Below, piece by piece: positions 1 through 8,003 of a stretch of DNA of 64,000 bases (its first letter is position 1; each line of letters opens with the position of its first letter). Both the position numbers and the translations under genes were made by a program. The notes below the pieces were generated by a model that saw nothing but the letters and a program-made list of their open reading frames with translations, was not told the origin of the DNA and searched no databases. This stretch comes from DATLMR01 sp035634255 (lineage in GTDB: Bacteria > Acidobacteriota > Blastocatellia > UBA7656): assembly GCA_035634255.1 (NCBI GenBank), contig DASQDI010000068.1:40471-104470 (forward strand), read 5' to 3'.

Positions 1-136
1 TCGCGTCGACGGTGACCAGATCGGTCCGGAGCTTGATAGGCTCGTCGGACTGGCGGGCCAGGGAGGGCGAAGAGGTGAGGCCGGGCGCGACCAGCAGCGC
101 TCCCGCCACAAGCAGTGCGATAAAACTTCTAATCAT
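1..136 (-). CDS. Secreted VWFA-related protein, N-terminal fragment (cut by window edge)
   Basis: Reading the minus strand from ATG at 136-134 gives 45 codons beginning MIRSFIALLVAGALLVAPGL, a clear Sec signal peptide with a likely Ala-x-Ala-type cleavage near SPSLARQ. The next residues, DEPIKLRTDLVTVDA, resemble the first beta strand that opens the VWFA-related secreted proteins common in Acidobacteria (typically x-I-R-x-x-T-x-L-V-x-V-x-A). No strong Shine-Dalgarno sequence is visible. The body of the gene lies left of the window, so the family call is inference from about 15 mature residues. The gene is divergent from the Trm112-like gene at 352. Confidence 0.55.
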   Translation of the reverse strand, partial: MIRSFIALLVAGALLVAPGLTSSPSLARQSDEPIKLRTDLVTVDA

Positions 137-295
137 AAACAGCTATTCCCGGACGTGGTTCGCTAATATACTTCGTCAGACTCGCATACGGTGCCCGCGC
201 GCCTTCAGTTCCGGACCGGCATGAAGACCGGTAAAAGGTTAGCACGCGCTCATTCGAGATTCAATATTGGCCGCCCGGCGCGGCGGGGGCGAAAA

Positions 296-324
296 TTGAC
301 GGCGTGATGGCGCGGTGATAGACT
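296..324 (+). promoter_or_regulatory. Candidate sigma-70 promoter for the polysaccharide gene run
   Basis: TTGACG at 296-301 and TAGACT at 319-324 are separated by 17 bp, in the 215-bp gap between the divergent genes. The start codon of the Trm112-like gene follows 27 bp later, preceded by AGGAGG at 340-345. Confidence 0.45.
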
Positions 325-351
325 TGACCGCTCGAATACAGGAGGTCCGAA

Positions 352-522
352 GTGCCGGTAAGCGAAAGATTGCTTGAGATTCTCGCCTGCCCCGTCTGCA
401 AGGTGAAGGTCGAGCTGAAGCCGGACGGGAGCGGCTTGAAGTGCGGCGAGTGCAGGCGCGTCTACCCCATACGCGACGACATACCCGTGATGCTCATCGA
501 CGAGGCAGTGATTGAAGAGTGA
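352..522 (+). CDS. Trm112-like small zinc-binding protein (YcaR/UPF0434 type)
   Basis: A 56-residue protein starting at GTG 352, seven bases after a perfect AGGAGG. It has the Trm112 pattern: an N-terminal LLEILACPVCK with a CxxC pair, a second CGEC pair about 20 residues on, then RVYPIRDDIPVML. Four cysteines suggest one structural zinc. Family members act as small partners of methyltransferases or, in Gram-negative bacteria, are found of unknown role beside LPS genes (ycaR between lpxK and kdsB in E. coli). Here its TGA overlaps the GTG of the heptosyltransferase-like gene (GTGA, 519-522), so the two are probably translationally coupled. The partner protein is not identifiable from the sequence. 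Confidence 0.85.
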   Translation: MPVSERLLEILACPVCKVKVELKPDGSGLKCGECRRVYPIRDDIPVMLIDEAVIEE

Positions 523-1640
523 CCGTACCCGCGCAGCACTCGGCAGAAGTTGATTCACGGCCCGACTGGTCGCTTATTCAGCGTGCCCTCTTCATCCGCC
601 TGCGGTCCATCGGCGATACAGTGCTTATGACCCCCTGCCTCGCGGCCCTGAAATCCTGGAGGCCCGACATCAGAATAGCCGTCGTCGCCGAGCCCCTGGC
701 CGCGCCCCTGCTCGAAGACCACCCGCTCGTGGATGAGCTGATCACGGCGGGCCCGGACCTCTCTTCGCGGGCGCGGCTGATCTCGGGGCTGCGGCGCGGG
801 CGCTTCGACATCACGTTCAACCTGCACGGGGGGACGACGGCGACCATCATCTCGGCGCTTTCCGGGGCCCGGCACACGGTGGGCTATCGCGGGTACCGCT
901 GCTCCTTCCTGCTCTCGCGCAGAGCCCCGCCGCCCGACAGCCTGCTCGGGCGCTCGCGCGTGCACAGCGTCGAGCAGCAGCTCGCTTTATTGCGGTGGGC
1001 CGGAGTGCCGTGGCCTCAGGGCGGCCCGCGCCTCAGCCTGAAGGTGTCGCCCGAGGCCGAAGCGTCCGTGCGGGAGCGGCTCTCCGCCTGCCGCGCGAGC
1101 GAGATGGGGGACGGCCCGGCGCTCGCGCCTTTCGCCTGCCTCGCGCCCTCGGCCGCGATGAAGTCCAAGCAGTGGTCCCCGCAAGGGTTCGCTGAAGTCG
1201 CTGACCACCTGCGCGAGAGGTGGCACCTGCCGTCCGTCGTCATAGAAGGCCCCGGGCAGGAGCACGTGGCCGGCGAAGTGGTGCGAAGCTCGCGGACGAA
1301 GCCTCCGATCATTTCCGGGTTGAGCCTGAAAGAGCTGATCGCCCTGACGAATCGGGCCGCCATCTTCGTCGGCAACGACAGCGGCCCGATGCACATCGCG
1401 GCGGCCCTTGAGCGGCCCATCGTAGCGGTCTTCGGGTCCTCCAATTCGGACGTCTGGCACCCCTGGGCGCGGTCCCCTTACCGGGTCGTGAAAGCCCGCC
1501 CGTCGGGCCCGGCGTCCGGGGAAGAAGGCGATCCGATAGATTCCATTCCGCCCGGAGAGGTCCTCGCCCGCGTCGACGAGGTGATGCGAGAGCGGGCCGA
1601 AGCGCGCGCCGGGAAGGGGGAGGCTTTCAAAGAAGCTTAG
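519..1640 (+). CDS. Glycosyltransferase family 9 (lipopolysaccharide heptosyltransferase-like)
   Basis: 373 residues. Residues 20-40 (RALFIRLRSIGDTVLMTPCL) match the GT9 N-terminus, and the C-terminal half carries the family signature IFVGNDSGPMHIAAALERPI followed by VAVFGSSN. GT9 enzymes transfer ADP-heptose onto the LPS inner core at the cytoplasmic face of the inner membrane. The heptose kinase gene immediately downstream supports heptose as donor, but GT9 members using other sugars exist and the acceptor cannot be read from sequence. The start is GTG 519, overlapping the previous stop. About 20 residues of N-terminal extension precede the first beta strand. Confidence 0.85.
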   Translation: MTVPAQHSAEVDSRPDWSLIQRALFIRLRSIGDTVLMTPCLAALKSWRPDIRIAVVAEPLAAPLLEDHPLVDELITAGPDLSSRARLISGLRRGRFDITFNLHGGTTATIISALSGARHTVGYRGYRCSFLLSRRAPPPDSLLGRSRVHSVEQQLALLRWAGVPWPQGGPRLSLKVSPEAEASVRERLSACRASEMGDGPALAPFACLAPSAAMKSKQWSPQGFAEVADHLRERWHLPSVVIEGPGQEHVAGEVVRSSRTKPPIISGLSLKELIALTNRAAIFVGNDSGPMHIAAALERPIVAVFGSSNSDVWHPWARSPYRVVKARPSGPASGEEGDPIDSIPPGEVLARVDEVMRERAEARAGKGEAFKEA

Positions 1641-1723
1641 AGATTAGAAAGGGAGAGGCCGGGCCGGGAGCCGATCAGGTTGAGCATTTATTTAAGCGGG
1701 TAGCTCCCCGGCCATTTATTCTT

Positions 1724-2710
1724 ATGATTACCCTGACTGGCGAGCGGGCCAGAGCTCTGACCGACAATTTTTCGGGCAAACGGATCGCGGTGCTCGGGGA
1801 CCTGATGCTGGACGAGTTCATCTGGGGGCGCGTGCGCCGGATATCGCCCGAAGCTCCGGTGCCCGTGGTCGAGGTGGACCGCCAGACGATTGCCCTGGGC
1901 GGAGCGGGCAACGTCGTCTCGAATCTGGTCGCGCTCGGGGCGAGCCCGCGCCCTTTAGGGGTGATAGGCGCGGACCTCGAAGCGGAGAAGCTGGCGATGG
2001 CTTTTCGCTCCCTCGGGGTCGGCACCGATGGCCTCGTGTCGGATCAGGGCCGCCCGACCACGCTCAAGACCCGCATCATCGCGCACAACCAGCAGGTGGT
2101 CCGCGCCGACCGCGAGAGCCGCTCCCCCATCTCCCCCCAGATCGAGGACAGAATTCTTGAGGCCCTGCACAAGGAGATGGAGGCCATCGACGCCATCGTC
2201 ATCTCGGATTACAACAAGGGGCTGCTCACGCCCCGCTTGCTATCAAGGGTGCTCGACGCGGCGCGCGCGCGCGACCTCATAGTCTGCCTCGACCCGAAGC
2301 TGCGCAGCTTCGTTCATTACCAGCCCCTCACAATCATCACCCCCAACAACCAGGAGGCCGCGGAGGCCGCGGGCGTGGCTATCGAGGACGAGGAGAGCCT
2401 CGTCGAGGCCGGCCGGAAGATACTCGCCTCGGTAGACTGTCGCGCGCTGCTTGTGACGCGCGGGGAAGAGGGCATGACCCTGTTCACCGACCGGGGGGAT
2501 GTCACGCACATACCGACCGTCGCGCGCGAGGTCTACGACGTGACGGGCGCGGGCGATACGGTGATCGCCACGCTCGCGCTCGCGCTCGCCGCCGGCGCGA
2601 CGCTCGCGGAGTCGGCCGTGATGGCCAACCACGCCGCGGGCGTCGTGGTGGGCAAGCTCGGCACGGCCACGGTCGACCGAGAAGAGCTGCTGGCGACCAT
2701 CGGGGGGTGA
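1724..2710 (+). CDS. hldA: D-glycero-beta-D-manno-heptose-7-phosphate kinase (HldA/RfaE domain I)
   Basis: 328 residues of the PfkB ribokinase fold. The start shows IAVLGDLMLDEFIWGRVRRI and RISPEAPVPVV, diagnostic of the RfaE/HldE kinase domain. GGAGNVVSNLVALGA forms the sugar-binding region, and DVTGAGDTVIATLALAL near residues 271-287 holds the anion hole and catalytic Asp. The enzyme phosphorylates heptose-7-phosphate at O1 on the way to ADP-heptose. Length fits a stand-alone kinase: the adenylyltransferase domain fused to it in E. coli HldE is absent and not encoded elsewhere in the window. No convincing ribosome binding site precedes ATG 1724. It lies 83 bp after the GT9 gene, probably in the same operon. 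Confidence 0.9.
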   Translation: MITLTGERARALTDNFSGKRIAVLGDLMLDEFIWGRVRRISPEAPVPVVEVDRQTIALGGAGNVVSNLVALGASPRPLGVIGADLEAEKLAMAFRSLGVGTDGLVSDQGRPTTLKTRIIAHNQQVVRADRESRSPISPQIEDRILEALHKEMEAIDAIVISDYNKGLLTPRLLSRVLDAARARDLIVCLDPKLRSFVHYQPLTIITPNNQEAAEAAGVAIEDEESLVEAGRKILASVDCRALLVTRGEEGMTLFTDRGDVTHIPTVAREVYDVTGAGDTVIATLALALAAGATLAESAVMANHAAGVVVGKLGTATVDREELLATIGG

Positions 2711-2788
2711 ATAGTCTTGACGCGCGCCTCCGCCGCGTAGTTTCATTAATGACTTGAGCCGGATGTTGTAGTCCAACGGAGTTATAAA

Positions 2789-4105
2789 ATGAGTGCTGAG
2801 TTATTGAGCAAAATCATCGAGCGTCGCGCGGTCGTCGGCGTGATCGGCCTCGGGTACGTCGGCTTGCCTCTCGCGGTCGAGTTCGGGCGCGGCGGCTTCA
2901 CGGTGATCGGGTTCGAGGTGGACGAGCCGCGCATCGAGATCATCAACTCCGGCAGGTCCTACATCCCCGACGTGCCGACCGACATGGTCAGAGCGCTCGT
3001 CGGGCGCGGTAAGTTCTCCGCGACCACCGATTTTTCGAGGCTCAAAGAGACCGACGCCGTGATCATCTGCGTGCCGACGCCGCTCCGCAAAACCAAAGAG
3101 CCCGACATCTCTTACATACTGGCCGCCTCCGAGCAGTTGCGCTCCACCCTGCACTCGCCCCAGCTGATCGTGCTGGAATCGACCACCTACCCGGGCACGA
3201 CCGACGAGGTGCTGCGCCCGATGCTCGAAGAGACGGGCCTCGCCCTCGACAAGGATTTTTACCTCGCTTTCTCACCCGAGCGCGTCGACCCCGGCAACAA
3301 GAACTTCCAGACCAACAACATCCCGAAAGTCGTGGGCGGGGTGTCGGCCATGTCGACGGAGATCGCGGCGGCCCTTTATCAAACGATAGTCGAGCGGGTC
3401 CACAAGGTTTCGAGCGCGCGCGTGGCGGAGACGGCGAAGCTGCTCGAAAACACTTTCCGCTCGGTGAACATCGCCCTCGTGAACGAGATGGCGCAGCTCT
3501 GCTACCACCTCGGGATAGACTCGTGGGACGTGATCCAGGCGGCGGCGACCAAGCCGTTCGGCTTCATGCCCTTCTACCCCGGCCCAGGCATCGGCGGCCA
3601 CTGCATCCCGCTCGACCCGCACTACCTCTCATGGAAGGCGCGGCTCCACGGATTCGAGGCCCGCTTCATAGGGCTGGCCGAGGAGGTCAACTCGCACATG
3701 CCGCGCCACGTCGTGCAGCTGATACAGGACGGGCTCAACGAGGCGGGGAAGCCCGTCAAGGGCTCGCGCCTGCTCGTGCTGGGCGCGGCCTACAAGCGAG
3801 ACATAAACGACGTGCGCGAGTCGCCCGCGCTCGGCATAGTGGATCAGCTCATCCACAAGGGCGCGCTCGTCAGCTATCACGACCCGTTCATCCCGGAGAT
3901 GAATCTGGACGGCAAGGGCGTGCTCGCGAGCGTCCCGCTCACGGACGAGGCCCTGTCCGAGTGCGACTGCGTCTGCATAGTCACGGACCATTCCTCGGTG
4001 GATTACTCGCGCGTCGTGCGGCTGGCCCCGTTCATCGTCGACACGCGCAACGTCACGCGCAAGCTCGGGATGCCCGAGCACGAGTCTAAAATAATCAGAC
4101 TGTGA
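2789..4105 (+). CDS. Nucleotide-sugar (UDP-sugar) 6-dehydrogenase, WbpA/UDP-glucose dehydrogenase family
   Basis: 438 residues. Residues 15-32 carry a Rossmann motif GVIGLGYVGLPLAVEF; FSPERVDPGNKN and PFYPGPGIGGHCIPLDPHYL follow. The catalytic cysteine is near residue 272, and the C-terminal UDP-binding domain includes VLGAAYKRDINDVRESPAL. The family performs a two-step NAD-dependent oxidation of the sugar C6 hydroxyl to a carboxylate. The PGPGIGGHCIPLDPHYLSW version is typical of UDP-GlcNAc/UDP-ManNAc dehydrogenases (WbpA, WecC), so a hexosaminuronic acid product is more likely than UDP-glucuronate; this is inference. ATG 2789 is preceded by ACGGAG. It belongs with the two upstream genes in surface-polysaccharide synthesis. 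Confidence 0.85.
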   Translation: MSAELLSKIIERRAVVGVIGLGYVGLPLAVEFGRGGFTVIGFEVDEPRIEIINSGRSYIPDVPTDMVRALVGRGKFSATTDFSRLKETDAVIICVPTPLRKTKEPDISYILAASEQLRSTLHSPQLIVLESTTYPGTTDEVLRPMLEETGLALDKDFYLAFSPERVDPGNKNFQTNNIPKVVGGVSAMSTEIAAALYQTIVERVHKVSSARVAETAKLLENTFRSVNIALVNEMAQLCYHLGIDSWDVIQAAATKPFGFMPFYPGPGIGGHCIPLDPHYLSWKARLHGFEARFIGLAEEVNSHMPRHVVQLIQDGLNEAGKPVKGSRLLVLGAAYKRDINDVRESPALGIVDQLIHKGALVSYHDPFIPEMNLDGKGVLASVPLTDEALSECDCVCIVTDHSSVDYSRVVRLAPFIVDTRNVTRKLGMPEHESKIIRL

Positions 4106-4297
4106 GAATGGCGCGCGCGTCTAACCCCTGAGGCCATCTCCCGAAGTCATGAGAGGCTCGCCCGCGCCCGCCGGTCATTTATTATATTTTGCTTATAAAG
4201 CGGGGCGGGAATCGCGACATAATACTCAACCTGTGTTAGATTTTATGGCGGCCCGAAACCACCGTCTCTTCCATATGAAGTGAGTGGATCGTGAACT

Positions 4298-5257
4298 TTG
4301 CATAGATCGAAATTTTTACTAATGGTTCTCCTGCTGGCAGCCGGCTCGTGCAAAGGGGAATCGGGTTCACCACAGCTTAACGCGCGCTGGGCCCAGGGGG
4401 CGAACGTGACGAACCTGGACCTGCTCGGGGTCGATTTCATCGACGAACGGCTCGGGTGGGCCGTCGGGGACATAGAGCCCGGGGGGAGCACGAGCGGCTC
4501 GGTCCATCACACATCCGACGGCGGCCGGACGTGGGGGAAGGTAGCCAACACGACGGAGATATTTGAAGCGGTGCAGTTCGTGAGCCCCACCCGCGGCTGG
4601 ATCGCAGGGTACGGCGGCACGATCCAGAGGACCGACGACGGGGGACGGACCTGGGCGAGGCAGAGGGTCGAGCGCGAGGGCGAGGTGCTCAACTCCGTCT
4701 TCTTCCTCGACAACCAGCGCGGGTGGGTCGTGGGCGGGAGCGGGCTCGTCTTCCGCACGGCCGACGGAGGCGAGACGTGGGAGGTCCTCCCGACCGGGCG
4801 GCTCGAAGACCTCTGGGACATAAAGTTCTCGTCCGCCGACCGCGGCTGGATCGTCGGCGAAGAGGGTTTGATACTCGGCACCGCAGACGGCGGCAGGAGT
4901 TGGGAGGTCCAGTCTTCGGGCACCCAGAATGCCCTCTTCGGCCTCGCGGCCACGCCCGGGGGGCTTGTGATCGCGGTCGGGGACAAAGGGACGGTCCTTC
5001 GCAGCGAGGACGGGAAGAGCTGGTCCCCGGCGGACTCGAAGACCGGGGCGACCCTCAACGCGGTGGCGGCGGCCGGCGGTAACGTTTTCTGGGCCGTGGG
5101 CGCGAAGGGCGCGACGACCGGCTCGGCCGACGGCGGGCGCACCTGGACCCCGATCTCTCCGGTGACCGGGCGCGACCTGATCTCGGTAGATTTGACGGGG
5201 CCCTCGCACGGAGTTGCGGTGGGCGCGCGCGGGTCGACGCAGAGGCTTGAGCCCTGA
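4298..5257 (+). CDS. Ycf48-like / BNR beta-propeller lipoprotein
   Basis: 319 residues made of about six repeats of some 42 residues. Each has an Asp-box (TSDGGRTW, TDDGGRTW, TADGGETW, TADGGRSW, SEDGKSW, SADGGRTW) and a GW-[IV]-V/A-G strand, the pattern of the seven-bladed Ycf48/HCF136 propeller. In phototrophs this family assists photosystem II assembly; in heterotrophs the role is unknown. TTG 4298 is the only usable start, because an in-frame TGA lies two codons upstream and the first internal ATG would cut the signal sequence. FLLMVLLLAAGSC ends at Cys18, a plausible though non-canonical lipobox, so a lipid-anchored periplasmic or surface protein is likely. Confidence 0.75.
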   Translation: MHRSKFLLMVLLLAAGSCKGESGSPQLNARWAQGANVTNLDLLGVDFIDERLGWAVGDIEPGGSTSGSVHHTSDGGRTWGKVANTTEIFEAVQFVSPTRGWIAGYGGTIQRTDDGGRTWARQRVEREGEVLNSVFFLDNQRGWVVGGSGLVFRTADGGETWEVLPTGRLEDLWDIKFSSADRGWIVGEEGLILGTADGGRSWEVQSSGTQNALFGLAATPGGLVIAVGDKGTVLRSEDGKSWSPADSKTGATLNAVAAAGGNVFWAVGAKGATTGSADGGRTWTPISPVTGRDLISVDLTGPSHGVAVGARGSTQRLEP

Positions 5258-5314
5258 GGCTGATCTTAATCTCAAATCGAAATTTTAAGTCCGAGTACAT
5301 TAGGGAGTCTGTTT

Positions 5315-6088
5315 ATGTTTACAAGAAGTGTCCGAACCTTTCTTGCGCTCGCGGTCGTGGCTTTCGCCGTCTTCAGCGGAGTACGCACGACGGACGCGCA
5401 CCACGCGGTGCTGCGTTTCAATCTGGAAGAGATGGCGGTGACGGCGGAGCGCATCTTCGTCGGCCGCTGCGTCTCCGTCGAAGAGACCGAAGAGATGATC
5501 GCTCAGGGCATGATGCCCGTCACGCGCTACACGTTCGAGGTCGAGCGCGCGATCAAGGGGCGCTTGCCCCGGGTCGTCACCTTCACGCAGCTGGGCCACC
5601 CCGCGCGCCGCTCCGTCGGCAAGGGCGGCGTCCCGAGCAAAGGGAGGGTCAACCCCGGCCCGAAATCATTCTTCCACGCGACGCGAGAGTACAAGGTCGG
5701 GGAGCGGTCCGTACTCTTTCTCATCAAGGAGTACACGGACGGCAAAGTCACGCGCCCGGTCGGACTCTACCAGGGGGTGTTCGAGGTGTCGCGCATGCCT
5801 TCGGGCAAAGAGGTCGTGCGCAACAGCATAAACAACAGCGGCCTGTTCACGGCTCCTTACAACGGCACGAGGATGAAGGAATCGGACGCCCGCGTAATCT
5901 TTCCCGAACGCGACTCCGCGGGCGACGGGCGCTCGAACGTCGGCCCCGAAGCCGAGTCGCTCAGGAGCAAGCGCGGGGCCCTGCCGCTCGACGAATTCCT
6001 GGGGCTCGTGGAGAGGGTCGTCGAGGTCCACGGGGGTGAGAAGGGCGTCATAGTCAGAGGACCCGACAAAGGAGCAGTACAGCAATGA
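5315..6088 (+). CDS. Secreted protein of unknown function, coupled to the downstream metalloprotease
   Basis: 257 residues with a signal peptide (MFTRSVRTFLALAVVAFAVF, cleavage probably near TTDAHH). The mature part starts with His-His and continues VLRFNLEEMAVTAERIFVGR, a pattern seen in exported proteins that sit next to secreted proteases; I know no named domain for it. AGGGAG lies 8 bp before ATG 5315. Its TGA overlaps the start of the next gene (ATGA, 6085-6088), so the two proteins are probably made together. It could be a chaperone, inhibitor or partner of the protease, but nothing in the sequence shows which. Confidence 0.7.
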   Translation: MFTRSVRTFLALAVVAFAVFSGVRTTDAHHAVLRFNLEEMAVTAERIFVGRCVSVEETEEMIAQGMMPVTRYTFEVERAIKGRLPRVVTFTQLGHPARRSVGKGGVPSKGRVNPGPKSFFHATREYKVGERSVLFLIKEYTDGKVTRPVGLYQGVFEVSRMPSGKEVVRNSINNSGLFTAPYNGTRMKESDARVIFPERDSAGDGRSNVGPEAESLRSKRGALPLDEFLGLVERVVEVHGGEKGVIVRGPDKGAVQQ

Positions 6089-7938
6089 TCAGCCGTCTAT
6101 TAAATATTCGCGTAAATATTCGCGCAGCTTTTTCAGTGTCGGTCCCGGCCCTGGCCCTCGCCCTCATCATGGGCACGGCGGACGCCGGCGGGCCTAACAG
6201 CATCAATGAAGAGACCGGGCGGCCCGTGCTCTGGGCCCGCTCGGAAGTCAGGGGCGGCGCGCTCAACTCGCGGACGGTCGACGCGGATGGCCGCGTCCTC
6301 TACCGCGTCGACTCCGGGCCGCTCGGCACCATCCCGAACGCGGAGGCGGTCGCGCTCGCCGATCACATATTCGGCCTCTATAGCAACATACCGGGCTCGA
6401 CGCTCGACTTCGTGAACGCGGGGCCGATCCTCGACCCCGCGACGGGGCAGCCGGTCGATGTCAACGGGAGCAACTTCGGGAAATTCCTCAGCTCCAACAA
6501 CCCGACCTTTCAGAACCCGATCATATTCGACACGAACGGCGACCTCACCAGATCGATCACGGGCGACAGAGACGTGCTCGGGCTCGCGGGCGTCATAGCG
6601 CTCAGCGAAGATGAGAGCGAAGTCTACGAGGCCGTCGTCATACTGAACGGGGCCGTGGTCGGGGCGCTCGGCGGGAAGGTACCGTTTCAAGGCATATTCA
6701 CCCACGAGTTCGGCCACTTCGCCGGGCCGCTCGACCACTCACAGATCAACGGCAACATCGCCTCCGACGGCGACGGCGTGACGATGCCCGCGGGGTTCGA
6801 CCGGGTGTCGGCCTTCGACCTCTACACGCCTTTCACGGAGACCATGTACCCGTTCTTCTTCCCGCCCGGATCGAGCCCGGTCCCCGGCAACTCGGCGCTC
6901 GTCTCCAAGGGCTTCAGCAACTCCGGCTTCTTCATCGCCTCGCTCGACATGGACACGAGCAACGCCATGTCGAACCTGTACCCGACGCCCGAGTACCTCG
7001 CGCAGCACGGGGCCATCGAGGGGCGCGTGCTGATTCGGACCGCGAGCGGCGACTTCCCCGTCACGGGGATCAACGTCGTCGCGCGCCGCATAGACCGGGC
7101 GGGCGCTTATCCGCCCTCGCCCACCACGCTCGCCTTCCCCGGCAACCAGATCCCGGTCACGGAAGGGGTGCCCGACATCCCCGTCGGGCAGGACGCCACC
7201 GACCCGCTCGCGACCGCCGCGAGCACGGTCACGGGGTACGAGCTTCCGGGAGGCGCTTACCGGATACAGGGGCTCCCGCCGGGCCAGTACATCGTCGAGG
7301 TCCAGCGGATCAACCCGCAGGCGCTCGACGGGTCGGGCATCGGGCCTCTGGCCAGCTTATTCCAGTTCCCGCTCGCCATCGAAGAGTTCTACAACGGCGC
7401 TCTCGAATCGGGCAGGTCGACCGACGTGGCGAGCGCGTTCACGGCCGTCACGGTGAACGCGAACGACACGACGCCGAACATCGACATAGTCCTCAACATC
7501 AGCGACGCGCCCGGATCGAATCTGGCCGAAAGAGAGTCGAACGATAAGACGAAGAAGGCGCAAAAACTGGGCAACCTCCCGGGAGAGCTGGCGGGCGCGG
7601 CCAGCGCTCTGGACTCCTCGTTGCTGAGGATGACCTTCCCCGACGGCTCGACGGACAACATAGAGGACCTGTACAGCTTCACCCTGACGGCTCCGCGCGT
7701 CGTTTACATAATACTTGAGCCGACATCAGGCTCGGGCGACCTCGATCTTTACCTCTTCAACTCGGCGGTGAGCAAGAAGAAGACCAGCATCAATGATCCT
7801 AACCTGATCGATTTCAGCCTCAGCTTCGCTTCAACCGAGTTCATCCCGATAGAGCTCCCGCCGGGCACTTACATAATCGGGGTGACCGCCTTCGACGGCA
7901 GCCAGAATTACAGGCTGCGCGTGCTCCCGTCGCCTTAA
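6085..7938 (+). CDS. Secreted metzincin-like metalloprotease with carboxypeptidase-like and PPC domains
   Basis: 617 residues. After a signal peptide (ALALALIMGTADA) comes a catalytic region with HEFGHFAGPLDH at residues 207-218, then TETMYPFF about 60 residues on, which looks like a metzincin Met-turn. The third zinc-ligand position (11 of HExxHxxGxxH) is Asp217 with His218 directly after, so the ligand set is either HExxHxxGxxD, as in snapalysins, or shifted by one. Residues about 310-420 look like a carboxypeptidase-regulatory beta domain (AIEGRVLIRTASGDFPVTG), and residues about 476-612 form a pre-peptidase C-terminal (PPC) domain (ERESNDKTKKAQ, DLYSFTL, DLDLYLFN, PGTYIIGV). ATG 6085 overlaps the upstream stop. 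Confidence 0.75.
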   Translation: MISRLLNIRVNIRAAFSVSVPALALALIMGTADAGGPNSINEETGRPVLWARSEVRGGALNSRTVDADGRVLYRVDSGPLGTIPNAEAVALADHIFGLYSNIPGSTLDFVNAGPILDPATGQPVDVNGSNFGKFLSSNNPTFQNPIIFDTNGDLTRSITGDRDVLGLAGVIALSEDESEVYEAVVILNGAVVGALGGKVPFQGIFTHEFGHFAGPLDHSQINGNIASDGDGVTMPAGFDRVSAFDLYTPFTETMYPFFFPPGSSPVPGNSALVSKGFSNSGFFIASLDMDTSNAMSNLYPTPEYLAQHGAIEGRVLIRTASGDFPVTGINVVARRIDRAGAYPPSPTTLAFPGNQIPVTEGVPDIPVGQDATDPLATAASTVTGYELPGGAYRIQGLPPGQYIVEVQRINPQALDGSGIGPLASLFQFPLAIEEFYNGALESGRSTDVASAFTAVTVNANDTTPNIDIVLNISDAPGSNLAERESNDKTKKAQKLGNLPGELAGAASALDSSLLRMTFPDGSTDNIEDLYSFTLTAPRVVYIILEPTSGSGDLDLYLFNSAVSKKKTSINDPNLIDFSLSFASTEFIPIELPPGTYIIGVTAFDGSQNYRLRVLPSP

Positions 7939-7956
7939 AGAGCCGGCGCGATGGAA

Positions 7957-7989
7957 CTGAAGAGGCGGCTACTACGGCCGCCTCTTCAG
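7957..7989. terminator. Bidirectional hairpin terminator between convergent genes
   Basis: A perfect 13-bp stem (CTGAAGAGGCGGC, 7957-7969, pairing with 7977-7989) with a 7-base loop sits 18 bp after the protease stop and 15 bp from the end of the opposing TonB-like gene. There is no long T-run, so termination may be weak or shared by both directions. Confidence 0.65.
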
Positions 7990-8003
7990 TCGCTCCCTCA
8001 CGC

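Noticed and set aside
12..224. 70-codon open frame on the plus strand
   Set aside because: It overlaps the signal-peptide gene on the minus strand and has no start signal or recognisable domain.
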